DNA from: Paragordius varius
Taxonomy: Eukaryota; Nematomorpha
Assembly (NCBI GenBank): GCA_964247055.1
Contig: OZ176053.1
Coordinates: forward strand, 7,440,001-7,504,000
Direction of reading: 5' to 3'
DNA length: 64,000 nucleotides
The notes below the pieces were generated by a model that saw only the letters and a program-made list of their open reading frames with translations, searched no databases and was not told the DNA's origin. The translations under genes were made by a program, and so were the position numbers. Positions 1-12,561 of the stretch are shown here, in pieces; position 1 is the first letter of the stretch, and every line of letters begins with the position of its first letter.

Positions 1-14
1 TATGTCATATATAG

Positions 15-3000
15 ATTTGGGATATGAATCAAGATGGAAACATGTGCCCTACTGTCAATGTTACTCCTCACCAAACTCGCATAACTAAATTAGTTTGGTC
101 TCCAGACGCAACACGCATAATAACTGTCGGTGGAAGTAATAAAGTATGTATCTATTAAGGGTTACTTTAACAAAAGTTTTGTTGATTTAAAGTTAAAATA
201 ATATTGCGTTTACACTTAAAATTAATTACACGTGAAATTTAGATTGGTTAAGGGATTATATTTTATGAGTTTATATTCATATATGAATTTGCATAGGCAC
301 ATATCTGGAAAAAATGTAGCAGCAAAAACACGTATAAATGTATCAAAAGTTTACAGGGCCATTTAAATGAAATCGTTGACTGTGATTTATCCAGTGATGG
401 TAATATATTTTTCATTTATTTGTCAAAATTATATATATTTTTTTAAACGAGTTGTTATCCAATCAAAAATTACTTTTTTTTATAGTGGTGATAAAAAACT
501 ATATGCGATTAACGTTTTGTTAAATTAATGATAAAATATATAATATAAATATATGTTTCGATTATATATTGGTTAAATTTATTAAAATTTAATTATGTGA
601 CAATTACTTGAAACATTTGTGATTATTTCTGTGCAATTAAATAGTGTAAGATGCACTATATTAATAACTGGCTTCTAAAAGATCTTGTATCGCATAATTT
701 ACGAGAAAACTTTGTTAGACTTTATATATATCTTAAATAAACGGTTTTGCTTTCAATATTTTCTTGATTGGTTTTCATTTGGTCGCTTTTTTATTATTTT
801 ACATAATTATATTGAAATTAAAAATATCAATTTTCATCTGTCTTTTATGAGGCAAATTTTTTATTATTATTGAGATAGCGAAGCAGTTTCTTGATTTCAA
901 TCTACATTTTATATTATCATTAAAATTTGAATATTCCAGGTGCTTTACTATTAACTGCTTGCCTAGATTCCTATACCATTCTGTGGGATGCATATGAATA
1001 TGTGGCTATCAGAAAATTTGGGTAATTTTTATTTTATTTTTGGCAAATTTTGACACTCATTTTAAAAATTTATGAATACTTAATATAAATTTACAATATA
1101 AGGAGTTATTAATAAATTTACCAAACTTATTTTAAATTAAGATAAGGGTCATTTATTATTGATAATTATTTTATATAACCTATATGATTACTGCTCTAAA
1201 ATATATGGTCAATAAAGTACAAATAGGTTACACCCTGAATTGTTTATATCGCGATCAGTAAATGTATACATGAAATATAGATAATAAGGATAAAAAATAT
1301 AGTTTTTTAATATATTCCTTTCTTAGACAATTACTTTTTCAACATGACTTTTTACTTCAATTTTTAACAGTGGTTATTCTGAGTTTTTTTACATTCATAT
1401 TCCTATTATCACAGACACATGTTTCCACCCCCTCGGCCCATATTTGCTTCAGGTCCCAATGGACATGGTGTGAGAGGCGTTCAATTTATACCAGATACTT
1501 TTCTTTTTACCACTATCTCTGATGATGGGTATAATTTGGATTTTTTACTCGATCATGCCTTGTGATTTAATAAAGGGTTTTATGGCTAATTTGATTCAAA
1601 TCCATTCGTTGTTTATATAACAGAAAAATTAAATGATGCAAAATGGCTTATTTAAATTATTTAATACTGATTAAATATAGACATAACTGTACAACATTTT
1701 TATATGGTTTTGTTATATTTATGGTCATGTTTTATAAAAAGAGATGCATTTAAAACAGTAATCATTTTAGGTTTTGATTCATCTAAGGTTATCAATTTTT
1801 TATACTTTGCTAATTAAAGTGTATGTTTCTAGCTTCATGGTAAAACAAAAAGTTTATATTTATTTTGAAAAAAGCACAAAGAAAAAACCTTTTTTCAACC
1901 GTTCATATGCCAACATGACATTTAGTTTATTATTAAGGTTAATTTGAATGCAAAGATAATTATATATAATTTTCATATTACTTACTAATGCCAATTTTAT
2001 TTATGTGCATTGATGACAAACGTTTTTTTACAGCCAATTTTCTTGTCTAAAATTTCTATTGACCTTCAACTATTTTATATGATGCCTTTTGATTTGTTTT
2101 GAATATATTCCAAGTTTATATTATATGAAAAGGATATTAATTAATTTGTTTTATGTTTATATTTTCATCATTTAAATCTTATAATAACCATCTTTGTAAC
2201 AGATACATTCGTTTATGGGACATGTATTCTGATCAGGAAGTGCCAATTAAGATTGGCAGACAAGATTTTCCTTTGTGCTGTCGTTACACTAAACAACCAT
2301 CCATTTTAGCTACTGGGTATTTGTTTTTTAAACGCTTTTACTGCAAATTTTAGGGATTTTTATAAATATATTTGGTAATTTGCTACAATGTACTGTTTTA
2401 TTATAAAGACAGCGCATAACAAGTAGTAACACTTATTTTTTTAATAATATCATGTTTTTTAAAACTAGATGTTTTAATTACGGATAGTATTTATATTTGT
2501 AATCATTTTAGTTATATAAGTTTAAACATGATAAAAATATTGGTACTTTTCAGGTCATTTCTTTATAACAATAATTTTCTGGTAAATATGTTATATATAT
2601 ATTTTATATATATTTTTTTTGCATATAACAGTGATAAATATGGGAGGTTAATGATATGGGGTATGTGTGACAAGCATATTCATAGTGGACCAAATGGGAC
2701 ACGCCAACAATGCATAATAAATCAAGATACAAATTTAATGCGTATTTTATTAAATATATATCTAATCATATAGAAAACCATGTAAGTGACAATGATATAT
2801 TTCTCTCAAACCAACCTCAAAAACTTCAACATTTATGCAGGTTATTATTTTTTTATATTTAATATATTGGGGAGAAATAAATTTTTTTACAGACTATTTA
2901 ATATTTTTCTCTGGCCTAAAATCTGAATTTTTATTAAAGATTTATTCTTTTCTTATAATAGATCCACTCTCCGTTCCCTCATACCAGATACACATCGAAT

Positions 3001-3118
3001 AGATGCTTTATTTAGAAACGTTTTACCGCAAAAATTATTAGAATATCTCAAATATCATGATATTAAATGCGAGGATGAAGTTATTTCACCCAATTATCCA
3101 TATATTATATCACATTGA
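15..3118 (+). CDS. WSB1/2-like WD-repeat and SOCS-box protein, 3' part
   Basis: Eight exons fit GT-AG rules and keep phase: 15-143, 297-399, 940-1021, 1415-1528, 2203-2316, 2632-2660 (29 nt), 2774-2840 and 2962-3118. They give 264 residues and then TGA. The start of the gene lies outside the window. WD40 blades are visible, for example ALLLTACLDSYTILWDAYEY and YIRLWDMYSDQ. The segment HMFPPPRPIFASG matches the signature HLFPPPTPIFAGG that I know from vertebrate WSB1. The C-terminus is a SOCS box: BC box KLQHLCRSTLRS and a Cul5-type box LPQKLLEYLKY. WSB proteins use the WD propeller to bind substrates and the SOCS box to recruit elongin B/C and cullin-5, so the likely role is as an E3 ubiquitin-ligase substrate receptor. 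WSB1 versus WSB2 cannot be decided here. Confidence 0.9.
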
Positions 3119-3133
3119 TTATTTATATATACC

Positions 3134-3139
3134 AATAAA
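3134..3139 (+). terminator. Putative poly(A) signal of the WSB-like gene
   Basis: AATAAA starts 16 nt after the stop codon of the WSB-like gene. The motif is common in AT-rich DNA, so this is suggestive only. Confidence 0.4.
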
Positions 3140-4099
3140 AAGTATTTATATTTATTACGCCCATAATAATATTAGAATAAATATAATAATTTTACAATAA
3201 ATAAATATATAAATATTGCATATTTTACGTAAATTAATTATAATGTTCCGTTTTTGTTAAATGGTTTTTTAAATTTGTTAAGTTTTAAAAAAAATATTAA
3301 TTTATTTTGGGTTTTTTAATTCCGTATCATATTTGTTTGTCCCATAGTTATGATCATACACCTAAAATCTCTTTTTTGCACCTAAAAAACAGTTAGGTTT
3401 TTAAGTGGATGAATAGGCTAAAAATTTATATTTGCATTTTCACGAACCCAGTATTGACAAATTATTATTTGTGTCTAATATTAGCCATTACATTACACTC
3501 AGCATTTAATTTTAGTTCAATAAATTATTCGAGTTATATACACTGAGCATTTTACTAAAAATAATTTTTATTTAATACATAGTTCAATCAAAATGATGTT
3601 AGATTTATTTAATGATAGGATTGTGACAGAATTGTCGGAGGAAAGGATATATAGTGAATAATAAAAATTGATAAATATGATGGGATCCATTTGTTAAATA
3701 TATTTGTTTCAATATGTCTAATAATGAAAAAAAAATATTTTATTTCACTATATTATGGTTCTAATCACTTAAATTAATTTAAAATATATTATGATTTAAC
3801 ATAGGTACAGATTTAAAATTTTGCAAAAATAACATATGGAAATATGTCTCTAAAACAAATGAATTTTTGTTTTTGATGTCAACAGCCATCAGTCCCTAAA
3901 TAACTAATATTATCGTTTAAACAAATAATTAAATAATCTAAATCTAAGTCTAATAAAACTAATGCCAATAAAAATCCTTAAATAAAAATTAAAAAAGTTC
4001 TTTAACAAAATCGACAAATATTTGAAATATTTTGGTATAGTTAAAATGTACTTACACAAAATTAAAAAGTAATACGCTAAACGCAGTAATTCACATGGT
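3140..4099. other. Intergenic AT-rich DNA
   Basis: This is the gap between the tail-to-tail 3' ends of the WSB-like gene and the ZP gene. I see short homopolymers but no coding signal, inverted repeat or structural RNA. Confidence 0.6.
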
Positions 4100-7000
4100 T
4101 TATGCATAATAATCAAATTTCCGATTTATAGAATTAATATCGAGATAATTGTCTATTTCCCTGTTTATGTTAGCTATGGGGACAGTAATGTTATTAGGTG
4201 GTGGTATTTTCACAGCCAAACTACTTCGTATATGGAATCGTAAGTATGGCAAAAATACAGGATTTTGCCCATTACTCTTTTTCTCTTTTTTCTTCAGTAT
4301 CCAGATAGACGAAGGTTCGAGCCTTGTTTCGTTTTTATTGTCGATTTCACGTCTTAGTTCCATATATTTAACAAAGTTCTTTGATACCCAATGAGAATTT
4401 GTTCCATTAAAGTCCCTTTTCTTGGGTACTATTTTGTCCGCACTTCTTTTAAACTTTTTAGCCGGACGTATAAGTAGAGGAGCTATAATATTAGCAATTT
4501 TAAATACCTCCTCCTCCTGGTGGCATAGGATAAGGCTGAATGCCTTGAGAATTGGGATATGGCATGGGCAAGGGTCTATATCTCTTCCGGCAATTGGGCT
4601 AAAATTCGCATCAATGTATAATAAAGTTTGTAAAGATATTATTTCAATGCTCACTATTTTTCTATCACCTTTTTTTATTGTCCTAATTTTTACGGTCATT
4701 ACATTTTTGACTTAATATCGTTTTTTTAAAAATTTTGCATTTAATGGGACCAAGGCAGCAATGACAAAAAAGGTCATTTTTGTGCAATTTTCATGACTCA
4801 AAAAACTATAAAATAAAAAAATTCTAATAAAAATAATATAATAAAAATCGCTTTAAAAATTACTGGCGGACATCCATGTATACAAAATTGTATGCCACAT
4901 TCAAAGTACACGTGTTGTACATCAGGAAATTTGAACACTTTAAAAAATGCAAAAATAGTTATTCCCCCATTTTTATTGACGTCTTTCTGGAGTGGTCCCA
5001 TAAGTTTGGGCAAAATGGGACATCTTTCAAATTGATTTATATAGTAGAGTAGGTTAAATATTTTTTAATTACCAATTTACGTTATAACATTTTTCTTAAA
5101 TGCTTAAAATGTGAAAAGTATTATTAATGTATAAAAAGTTAAACCCGTTACTATCAATTAATCGGACTGAACTAAAACCCATTCCGTCATGTGCTGCACA
5201 ATCGAATACGGTGAAATCTAGTATTCCTGAATAATAGTTTAAAATTAGTGTCAAATAATTTTTCATACAAAAACAAATATAAAATTTTGGATTAATACTA
5301 ATGATTTTAAGTGACAATTTTCCACAGTTTTATGATTAAATTAAAATTGAAATGATTTATAATATTTTGGTTAATACGCGTTATATTTAACAATTAGTTT
5401 GCCGTAATATTAAATTTTCGAGTAATTAAATGTGCAACGACCAAATGAATTTATTAAAATATTTATGGCAAATGATTGGGAACCTCCTAACTTATGAGAA
5501 ACTATAGCAAGTGTCGCAATATCTCCCAATCTTAGCACGGTAGCTTTGGGCCCTTGAATACTTCGTCCTTGAAATATTTGCATCCAAGCAGGTGGCATAG
5601 CCATTCTATCCGGCACCACATTCTTGTAATCAGTTAATCTGTCAACATGGCAAAAAATGTTTGTTTCCCAAAACACATAGAAACAAAAATATTTTTAAGT
5701 TGAAATTTAATATCTATTAAGTTTGATTTTTTAGTTATTGATAATTAAGGTATGTTTATTTTTAGATACGGAACGGCAATCTTGGAGTAGAGTTTGGTTC
5801 CTTCCTCGCCTTGCATGATACAGCTAGTTTTGAAAGCCTGACTTTGACCCTCGAGAATTCCAATATCAGGCCTACACATAATAACAAGGACCACTTCGAA
5901 CCCCGACATTCCCCTGCGATCCGCATATGAGCCCTATATTATATTTTACTGTGAAACAGAATCATAAATTTTGGGTTAGCTTTAATATTTTTAAAGTTGT
6001 TTTCAATTTTAATTTAAATGAGAATACGGTATATATAGTCAAGTTCTAAATTCATGATGTGGCATAAATAATATGATTTTACATCGCTGAATTGCTCTGA
6101 TCCACATCCGTTTAAGGGTAGCACCATAGAAACAAATGGGGTATTTTGTCCTTGCGCCTTGCATCCTTTGACTTTATAATGACCTTTAGCGTAAATAAGT
6201 CCTCGGAATCCCTTGACAAACAAAAAATCTATCCTCATTTGATAGCGCTCGATATTGCAAAACACCCTAACATCTGCATATGATCAAATTTAATTATATT
6301 GTAAATCCAAATGGTATAAAAGCAGTTAAAAATCTAACCTGCTACTTGACATTGTTCATCTTGGTAGCCACTTGTTTCTTTCTTCCCATTTGGATTTATC
6401 ATGTCCATCGAGATTGGTGGAAAAGAGAATTGATTGTTCCCACCAGGTTGAGGCCTAAAAGACCCAACATCAATGTTCCATCTTGAATTTTTATTATTTA
6501 GGTTGGGTGGAAACGGTTTTTGCCCCATCATATTGTTATCATTATTAAAATTATTAAAGTTATCATTGTTATTGAGTCCTTTCCGTTGCGTATCAGGCCG
6601 AAAAGGTGGTGGCCCACCAATCACAGATAAATCGATGAAACTTCCATCATCGGGTAAGAAGGGAGGCAAAGCGTTACTATTCGTATTTCCATTTTTATTG
6701 GAGAACGATGGTTCAGGCCTCGCATTTATAGGATTTGAAGGGTTATTAAGTGGTCCGCTAAAGTATGCATTGTCTTGTTTATAACCGGGATTGATATTAG
6801 AGCCTTGCCCGGTGTTCGATTGAATTTTCCCATAGTAAGGATTCAAGATTGGAATTCTAGGTGGTCCACCTGGAACTAAGTTGTTGTTGTTGTTATTATC
6901 ATTATTGTTTTGCAAGATAGATTTTCCACCAATACTGTCGTAAGAAGAAAGTGGTGAACGAGGATTAGGAAAAATATCGATATCAGCTCGATTCTTTAAA

Positions 7001-7314
7001 GTGAGGTCACACTGAAAAAAGATACATTACTTTAAGCGTTATGGATAAATACCAGCAAGTTTAATGTGGTTAAAAAACAAATAAAATATCCTGTTTGTAT
7101 AATAAATAATGTTATATGAGCTTGTAAAACTATCTATCCCATAATTATTTTTCAATCTATGTAATAAGATAAAATGATGATTTAAATACCCAGACACATT
7201 TTCTATTAAAAACTTATCCCTTCATGGTATAAATAATCCATTAATATTTATATATCTTACCTTTTGTATCAATCGGAATACTAAACAAATTCTAAGTAGA
7301 GAAGTCAAATTCAT
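4100..7314 (-). CDS. Secreted ZP-domain (cuticlin/dusky-like) protein
   Basis: Minus-strand exons are 7314-7261, 7011-6339, 6273-6083, 5933-5770, 5638-5484, 5226-5145, 5023-4864, 4598-4508 and 4482-4100, all GT-AG with phase kept, for 650 residues. Residues 1-18 (MNLTSLLRICLVFRLIQK) look like a signal peptide. Residues 19-242 are Asn/Pro/Gly-rich and low complexity. A ZP domain covers roughly 243-500. It includes FRGLIYAKGHYKVKGC, LPLNGCG, MQIFQGRSIQGPKATVLRLG, FTVFDCAAHDGMGF and the ZP-C block FKFPDVQHVYFECGIQFC, ending CPPPNCRKRYR. ZP domains polymerise into extracellular filaments; invertebrate members shape cuticle and apical matrix. Basic sites (KRYR, FKRS) could be protease sites. I see no clear C-terminal membrane anchor. 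Exon 9 depends on a 25-nt intron; without that splice the frame ends at 4500 after PGGGGI. The last ~125 residues are therefore less certain than the ZP core. Confidence 0.88.
4483..4507 (-). other. 25-nt intron in the ZP gene
   Basis: On the minus strand the segment starts GTATTT and ends TTATAG. Removing it joins MPPGGGG to APLLIRPAKKFKRS in frame for another 127 codons. Retaining it gives a TAA at 4502-4500. The length matches the 22-26 nt introns of eIF6 and SOCS in this window. Support is frame continuity only, because the C-terminal tail has no recognised homologue. Confidence 0.6.
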
Positions 7315-8832
7315 TTATGTGGTTTGCGAAAGATTGGAAGAAATGGGGTTTTTCCGCGTTTTCTGTTCCATAAAAATAAGTGTTTTATATTCAAAATATT
7401 ATTTTAGATAAACAATATTTTGCAAAAACACGCTTTTAATAAATATTTTTTCAAAAAGTAATGAGAAAAATAGTGTTTTAACACTTTTTTCACTTGGTAA
7501 TTAATAAGGAAAAAGTTTTAATTGCACAAAATTATTTGAGCATAAAATCCATGTTATTGACACAAAAAACATTATAGAACCTTTTTTGTGTATAGCTGCT
7601 TACTTAGAGTGTATATCAATTACATATCACCAACATATTTTGATATTGTCCCATTTATCGAATTTATTATTATTATTATTATTTAAATAAATTAAAATAT
7701 TTAATTGATCCTCATTAAAAGTTAAAAAATATAAAAACAAATATGTGTTTGTTCTATTTCTCTCTCCTTTATAAATGTTAACTAACCTTCTGTAATTTTT
7801 GGGAAACCTATTATAAATTAGGAAATGGTGGGGAAAAAACATAAAATTCATAATTTTTGATTTGACAATACATAAACAAAATAAATAATTATAATATTTT
7901 TATTTTTCTATTGTAAACGATTATAACTTGAAAATAGCTTTATTTCAATATCGGAAAAGTACATGCTCATCAGTATTAGCTATTTATCGGGCTAACTCTA
8001 TGAGGGGGATTATATGGGACGAAGGGTCGGTCCACTGTAAACCAAATAAAATATCTTTATTAGTAGACTTGACTTAGTAAATTAGATCCTTTAAGTTTCA
8101 AAGATTGAGTTGGTCTCCAAATAATTTGTGAGCGTATCGGCTTTTTAAATTATTCGAGTGTACATTATATTTGATTATAAATTTGATCTTTTGGATCTAT
8201 AAAGTAAGAATAATAATACAATTCGCTATAGGTTTAAGTAGATGCCAATCTTTATCTCTATAGAACACATAATTAATTCGTAATAAATTAAAAAATGAAT
8301 TATGTATAAATTATCCATCTATAATTATGTTATTTAAATCTATTTAATTAATTTTTGGAGAGTAAATTTTTTGTTTGAAATTACAAAATTATAGTTAACC
8401 GCTATTTGGCTTTGTTACTGTTTGGTCATCAAAAAAAATTTAAATTAAACCACTTGTTTATTTGTTTTGCTAAACAAATTAAATAATTTAACTTTTGCTA
8501 TAAAATCTTGAATATATCTATATTTAATTATATTTGGTTTATACAATTATAAAAAAAACTTAAACTGTTAATTAATAAGGCTAACATCTACTTAAACAAT
8601 TTAATAATCTTATGGTATCTTAATGATGTTCAAGGCAAAGTTAATCGAAAATAAAAATACCGGTTTTCATAAATAATTAAGTGTGGCTTAAAAAATTATA
8701 AACCTAAATTTGAATCAATTATCGCGGTCGTTAAGGTCATTTGGTATTATAATTGGTTTGTATAAATCTAAATTTTTATAAAATTAATTTTGGCTTTATA
8801 ACACACATTTTATTTATATTTAAAAAACTATA
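7315..8832. promoter_or_regulatory. Divergent intergenic region between the ZP gene and a proline-rich gene
   Basis: These 1.5 kb separate the divergent starts of the ZP gene (-) and the first proline-rich gene (+). Both products are secreted, so a shared control region is possible. I see only AT-rich sequence and an ATT-type microsatellite near 7660-7685, with no recognised binding motif. Confidence 0.35.
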
Positions 8833-10366
8833 ATGTTATTTCTTGGGATATTTGTCATAGTATTCAAGATATCAGCAATATTGCTTCTTGAAACCTATCA
8901 AGGGCCTCCCAACACAACAAGTAATTAATATTATTGTACTTTTTGAATAGATTATCAGTGGCGGTAATTAAAATCTGCAACCAGACCGTAAAATCAGGCT
9001 TGAATTATATTTTAGATCAAAGTCTAAATACTTTTAATATTTTAATTTAATCGAAATAAGTCCAAAAACATTCTAATATTTTTCTTTATGTGTATATATT
9101 TAATATTTAAATAGGATTGTCACCATTTATCAGCTTGAAACCTTACCAACATTCGATTAAAAAGTTTATAAGTATAGATGTACGAACCGGTGTCCCAAGG
9201 TTAGAAACGTGCAATGATACGCTCGTATTCAATCCCTATGTAATGTCATGCGTATCTATATCCAGTCTCATCACCGAATTTCGTGGCAAGGTGGAAGAAT
9301 TGTCACAGCTAAAAAATTTATATTTTCCTTCTTCATTACGTGGCACTAGCAGCAGCAGCAGCAGCAGAGGACGAAAGCTAATCATACCATCAATCCCTTA
9401 CAAAGCTAATGGACGCATAATCAGCAAACGGCAAATATTTGGCAGACCTCCGCCTCCTCCACCGCTCTTAGCAGGACCTCCTCCTCCTCCACCCCAACCA
9501 TTTCCGCCTCCACCGCCACCACCTCCGCCATTTTTCAATGGAAGACCACCGCCACCATTTCCACCTCCTCCTCCTCCACCCCCACCGCCATTTTTTAATG
9601 GCGGGCCCCCACTACCACCTGGGCCAGGACGGTTCCAACCACCGCCATTTCCTTTCCCGCCGCCTCCCCCGCCTCCGCCTATACCCTTCGGAAGACCGTT
9701 TCCCCCTCCGCCGCCATTTGGTTTTGGAGGGGGTGGTCCGCCCCCACCACCACCTCCTCCATTTAACAGATTTGGCGGTCAAAATGGAAGGCCACCGTTT
9801 GGTCCTCCCGTACGTATATTAATGTTACTTTTATAAATATAAACGAAATGGCTTTTAAATGTTTTTGGGCATTGTACTTAACTACTGATTCAGGCAAACG
9901 CTCTTACACTGCAGCCGGGTAAGCAAGTGTTTTAAGGGTATACGTAAGATTAACTATAAAGCAGAGTGTGCGTCTTGGTGTGAAATGATACAGACAACTG
10001 TTCATTATTTCTTTAATTAGTTAAAGTTATGGGAAGTGAGGTTTAAAGCATTCATGGCTAAAAATGCCCTATTCAGAGTAAAGAAGGATTTTTAATTTGA
10101 TTATCAATGATACTAATGAATTTGTATAAATACAACTATTTTTTGTTTTGCTTTAATTAATATAAACAGCAGCCATTAATTTAATTATACTATGCTCGGT
10201 AAAATTCATAATCATGCAAAGTTATGTTTATTATTCTTATCCTTATATGCATATAATTATATTTTCTTAGCCAGATCTAGACCCATCTAACCCACGGGTA
10301 TTTTCCTCAAACATCCCATTTGATTTTCCCTTTGACAATGGAGACACATTTGAGGATAATTTTTGA
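8833..10366 (+). CDS. Secreted proline-rich protein 1
   Basis: Three exons, 8833-8920, 9115-9809 and 10271-10366, give 292 residues ending in TGA. Residues 1-20 (MLFLGIFVIVFKISAILLLE) form a signal peptide. A short Cys-containing block, GVPRLETCNDTLVFNPYVMSC, resembles the second half of a type-2 chitin-binding (peritrophin-A) module. Only two of the usual six cysteines are present, so this is at best degenerate. A Ser run encoded by AGC repeats follows, then a dibasic stretch (ISKRQIFGR), then about 110 residues of polyproline blocks separated by F/N/G/R motifs such as FFNGRPPPP. The tail is acidic (FDNGDTFEDNF). A matrix or cuticle structural protein is likely from the signal peptide, the polyproline and the neighbouring ZP gene. 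Confidence 0.82.
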
Positions 10367-10415
10367 TACAATGGTTAATATTTGCCCTGTGATATGTTAC
10401 ATAAATATATTATTT

Positions 10416-10421
10416 AATAAA
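10416..10421 (+). terminator. Putative poly(A) signal of proline-rich gene 1
   Basis: AATAAA lies 50 nt after the stop codon. It is positional evidence only. Confidence 0.35.
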
Positions 10422-10779
10422 TTAAAAGTTATTTAGTCAAAATTCGTACATTTTATATTTGTTTAGCTATTTTTATAATGTGATTAAATCGGAAAATGAT
10501 CATGTTTTTTATGGAGAGGAAAGATATGAATAATTGATTTCTGATTTATAAAAATATTCAGATTAAAGTCGGGTATAATTTTACAAATGTCGACATAATA
10601 AAATCTAAAATGTCTTAACATAAATATATTTCGTTTCGTTTAAAGTAATTGCCTAGTGATATTTGGATAAAAATGCTTATGATTTAACATTAACAATTTT
10701 TAGAGTGGCATAAGCTTGTGATGTATTGATTATTTAAGATCTGATTTGACCCTTATAAAATACATTGGATACTCTATAA

Positions 10780-12092
10780 TAATGTGACCAGATATTTTTC
10801 ACTTTGACGCAGTACAAAATTAAAACATATTTTGCCTGTTTTTACACCATCGATGTGGTATATTACACAGTTTCCACAAAAAAATATCCAGATGTTTGCG
10901 AAGAAAAATTCTGGATTATCATGGCGCTTTTGAAATTTTTAGATGTGAGCTCTGAAAGTCCCAAATGCCCTCTTTTAAATGGACTGTTCTATTAAAATAA
11001 AAGCAAAAATTTCGACATTGTGCAATAATTTTAAATGTATGCTAAATTTTGATATTTTAAAAAATGGACACTTTCAAAAATTTAATTTTTAGCAAAATTT
11101 TGTTGAAGCGTACTTCGTAGTATTTTGGGCTGATGAAAACGATATAAACGGTTGAGATGTTACAACATTATATATATATATATATATATATAATTCGATT
11201 ATGCTAATTCTTAATCAAAATATGGATTAAAAGATTCGTTCGTTTTCAAATTTATGTTAAATAGAGAATGTGTTTTTTGATAAAAACTCACCAAAATTTG
11301 CAATCAAACAAACCTTTAAATCGAAATTCTGAACCTATAATAATGTTCAATATTCTCGGATTATTTAAAAGGGTTTAATCTTAACTCGTTATACCGTTTC
11401 CATCATTCAAAATAGTTTGAAGACGCTTCAACAAAATATCTCAAATTTGTTTATGCAAAAAAATAAGAAAACTAATAAAAATTAAAGTTTAGGGAAAAAA
11501 TCAAGTAATATACCTCCCACCTAATAAATATAGAAAACGTAAAAACTCTTTATTTTTTAATAAGAAAAAAAGATTATTTCAAAATGATATGCCATAAATT
11601 TTGCTTAATATGTTACGGGAATAACAATTTTCTTTATAATTTTCAGTTTAATAATTATAATAAAAAATGAACTTTCTAAACTTGGTCAAACATTTATTTA
11701 AATATCATAAATTAATTTATTTATTTTATAATTTTAAGCACCTCTTTTTGCGGACCTGAGTGAAAGAGCATCTTAAGGTGGAGTCCGAGGTTTATTTCGC
11801 CACTGCACAAAAGACTGCAATCATAAGTTTTTTGTATAATTCCAGCAGAAAATAAAACCAATTAAAAATAGGCCAATCTTAGTTTTTTACCGTTACAAAT
11901 TATGGGGTTATTTTTACAGAGAGTACTATATTTATTTCTAAAATAATTTTTTGAATATATAAAAGGTTATTTTATAAAAAATTAAATTCTTTTAATATCA
12001 AAAAGCAGTACAAAAGTGGGCGCAGTACAGGCGCAGTTTTTTTCTGAAAACCCAGTACTGTACTGCGAAAAACAGCCTCTCTGGTCACATTA
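10780..12092. mobile_element. Non-autonomous hAT-type element, 1.3 kb
   Basis: The ends are a perfect 13-bp inverted repeat, TAATGTGACCAGA on the left and its reverse complement on the right. They are flanked by identical 8-bp target duplications, CTCTATAA at 10772-10779 and 12093-12100. An 8-bp duplication with GTGACCAGA-type ends is typical of hAT transposons, and these ends resemble those of the element at 56132-58593 (TAGGGTGACCAGA). No transposase frame is present. Inside lies part of the foldback family (about 10860-11480), including the stretch AATTTTTAGCAAAATTTTG shared with 25050-25080. Two GCAGTAC stretches near 10809 and 12020-12060 extend the terminal symmetry. Confidence 0.8.
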
Positions 12093-12561
12093 CTCTATAA
12101 TTTCTCCACAATTTTCAAAAATGTTAATAAAGACAAAAATTTCCATTGCAAAAGGAATGTGATTTGATTCTATTTATAGCCAAAATTTCTGAAACAGCCA
12201 ACAATAGCCCTCTTCACTGTATAATTCTGACTAAAATGCCTAAATTAAATTTTTTGGTGCCATCAATTATCGTTTTTACAACCTAATATTCAAATATTTA
12301 AAATAATGGCACAAATTTTTGTTTTCAATGTTGTCATAAAAAATATATAGTTTGTTTTCTCTTTTAAGTGCAAGATATCAAAAAATAAATGCAAATAACT
12401 ATAGATTAAAATTTCATATTAATTTGTTTAATATAACGAGTTACCAAAACGTTTATGTCCTACATTTTGTCATTGATTAGGCTCAGATATTCAAATTACT
12501 TAAAGATCTTTGATATTTTATCTATTTTAAACTTTTAACATTTTTTATCAAACGTATCAAG

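Noticed and set aside
4149-4715. Plus-strand open frames with membrane-like stretches (FMLAMGTVMLLGGGIF, ILSALLLNFLAG)
   Set aside because: They lie antisense to the last ZP-gene exons; the minus strand has the splice sites and the homology.
6473-6784. Plus-strand open frame of 103 codons
   Set aside because: It is antisense to the low-complexity exon of the ZP gene; the hydrophobic residues are the reverse reading of Asn/Pro codons.
9538-9822. His/Leu/Arg-rich frame in the proline-rich exon
   Set aside because: It is the +1 reading of CCN proline repeats (CAC/CTC codons), not an independent gene.
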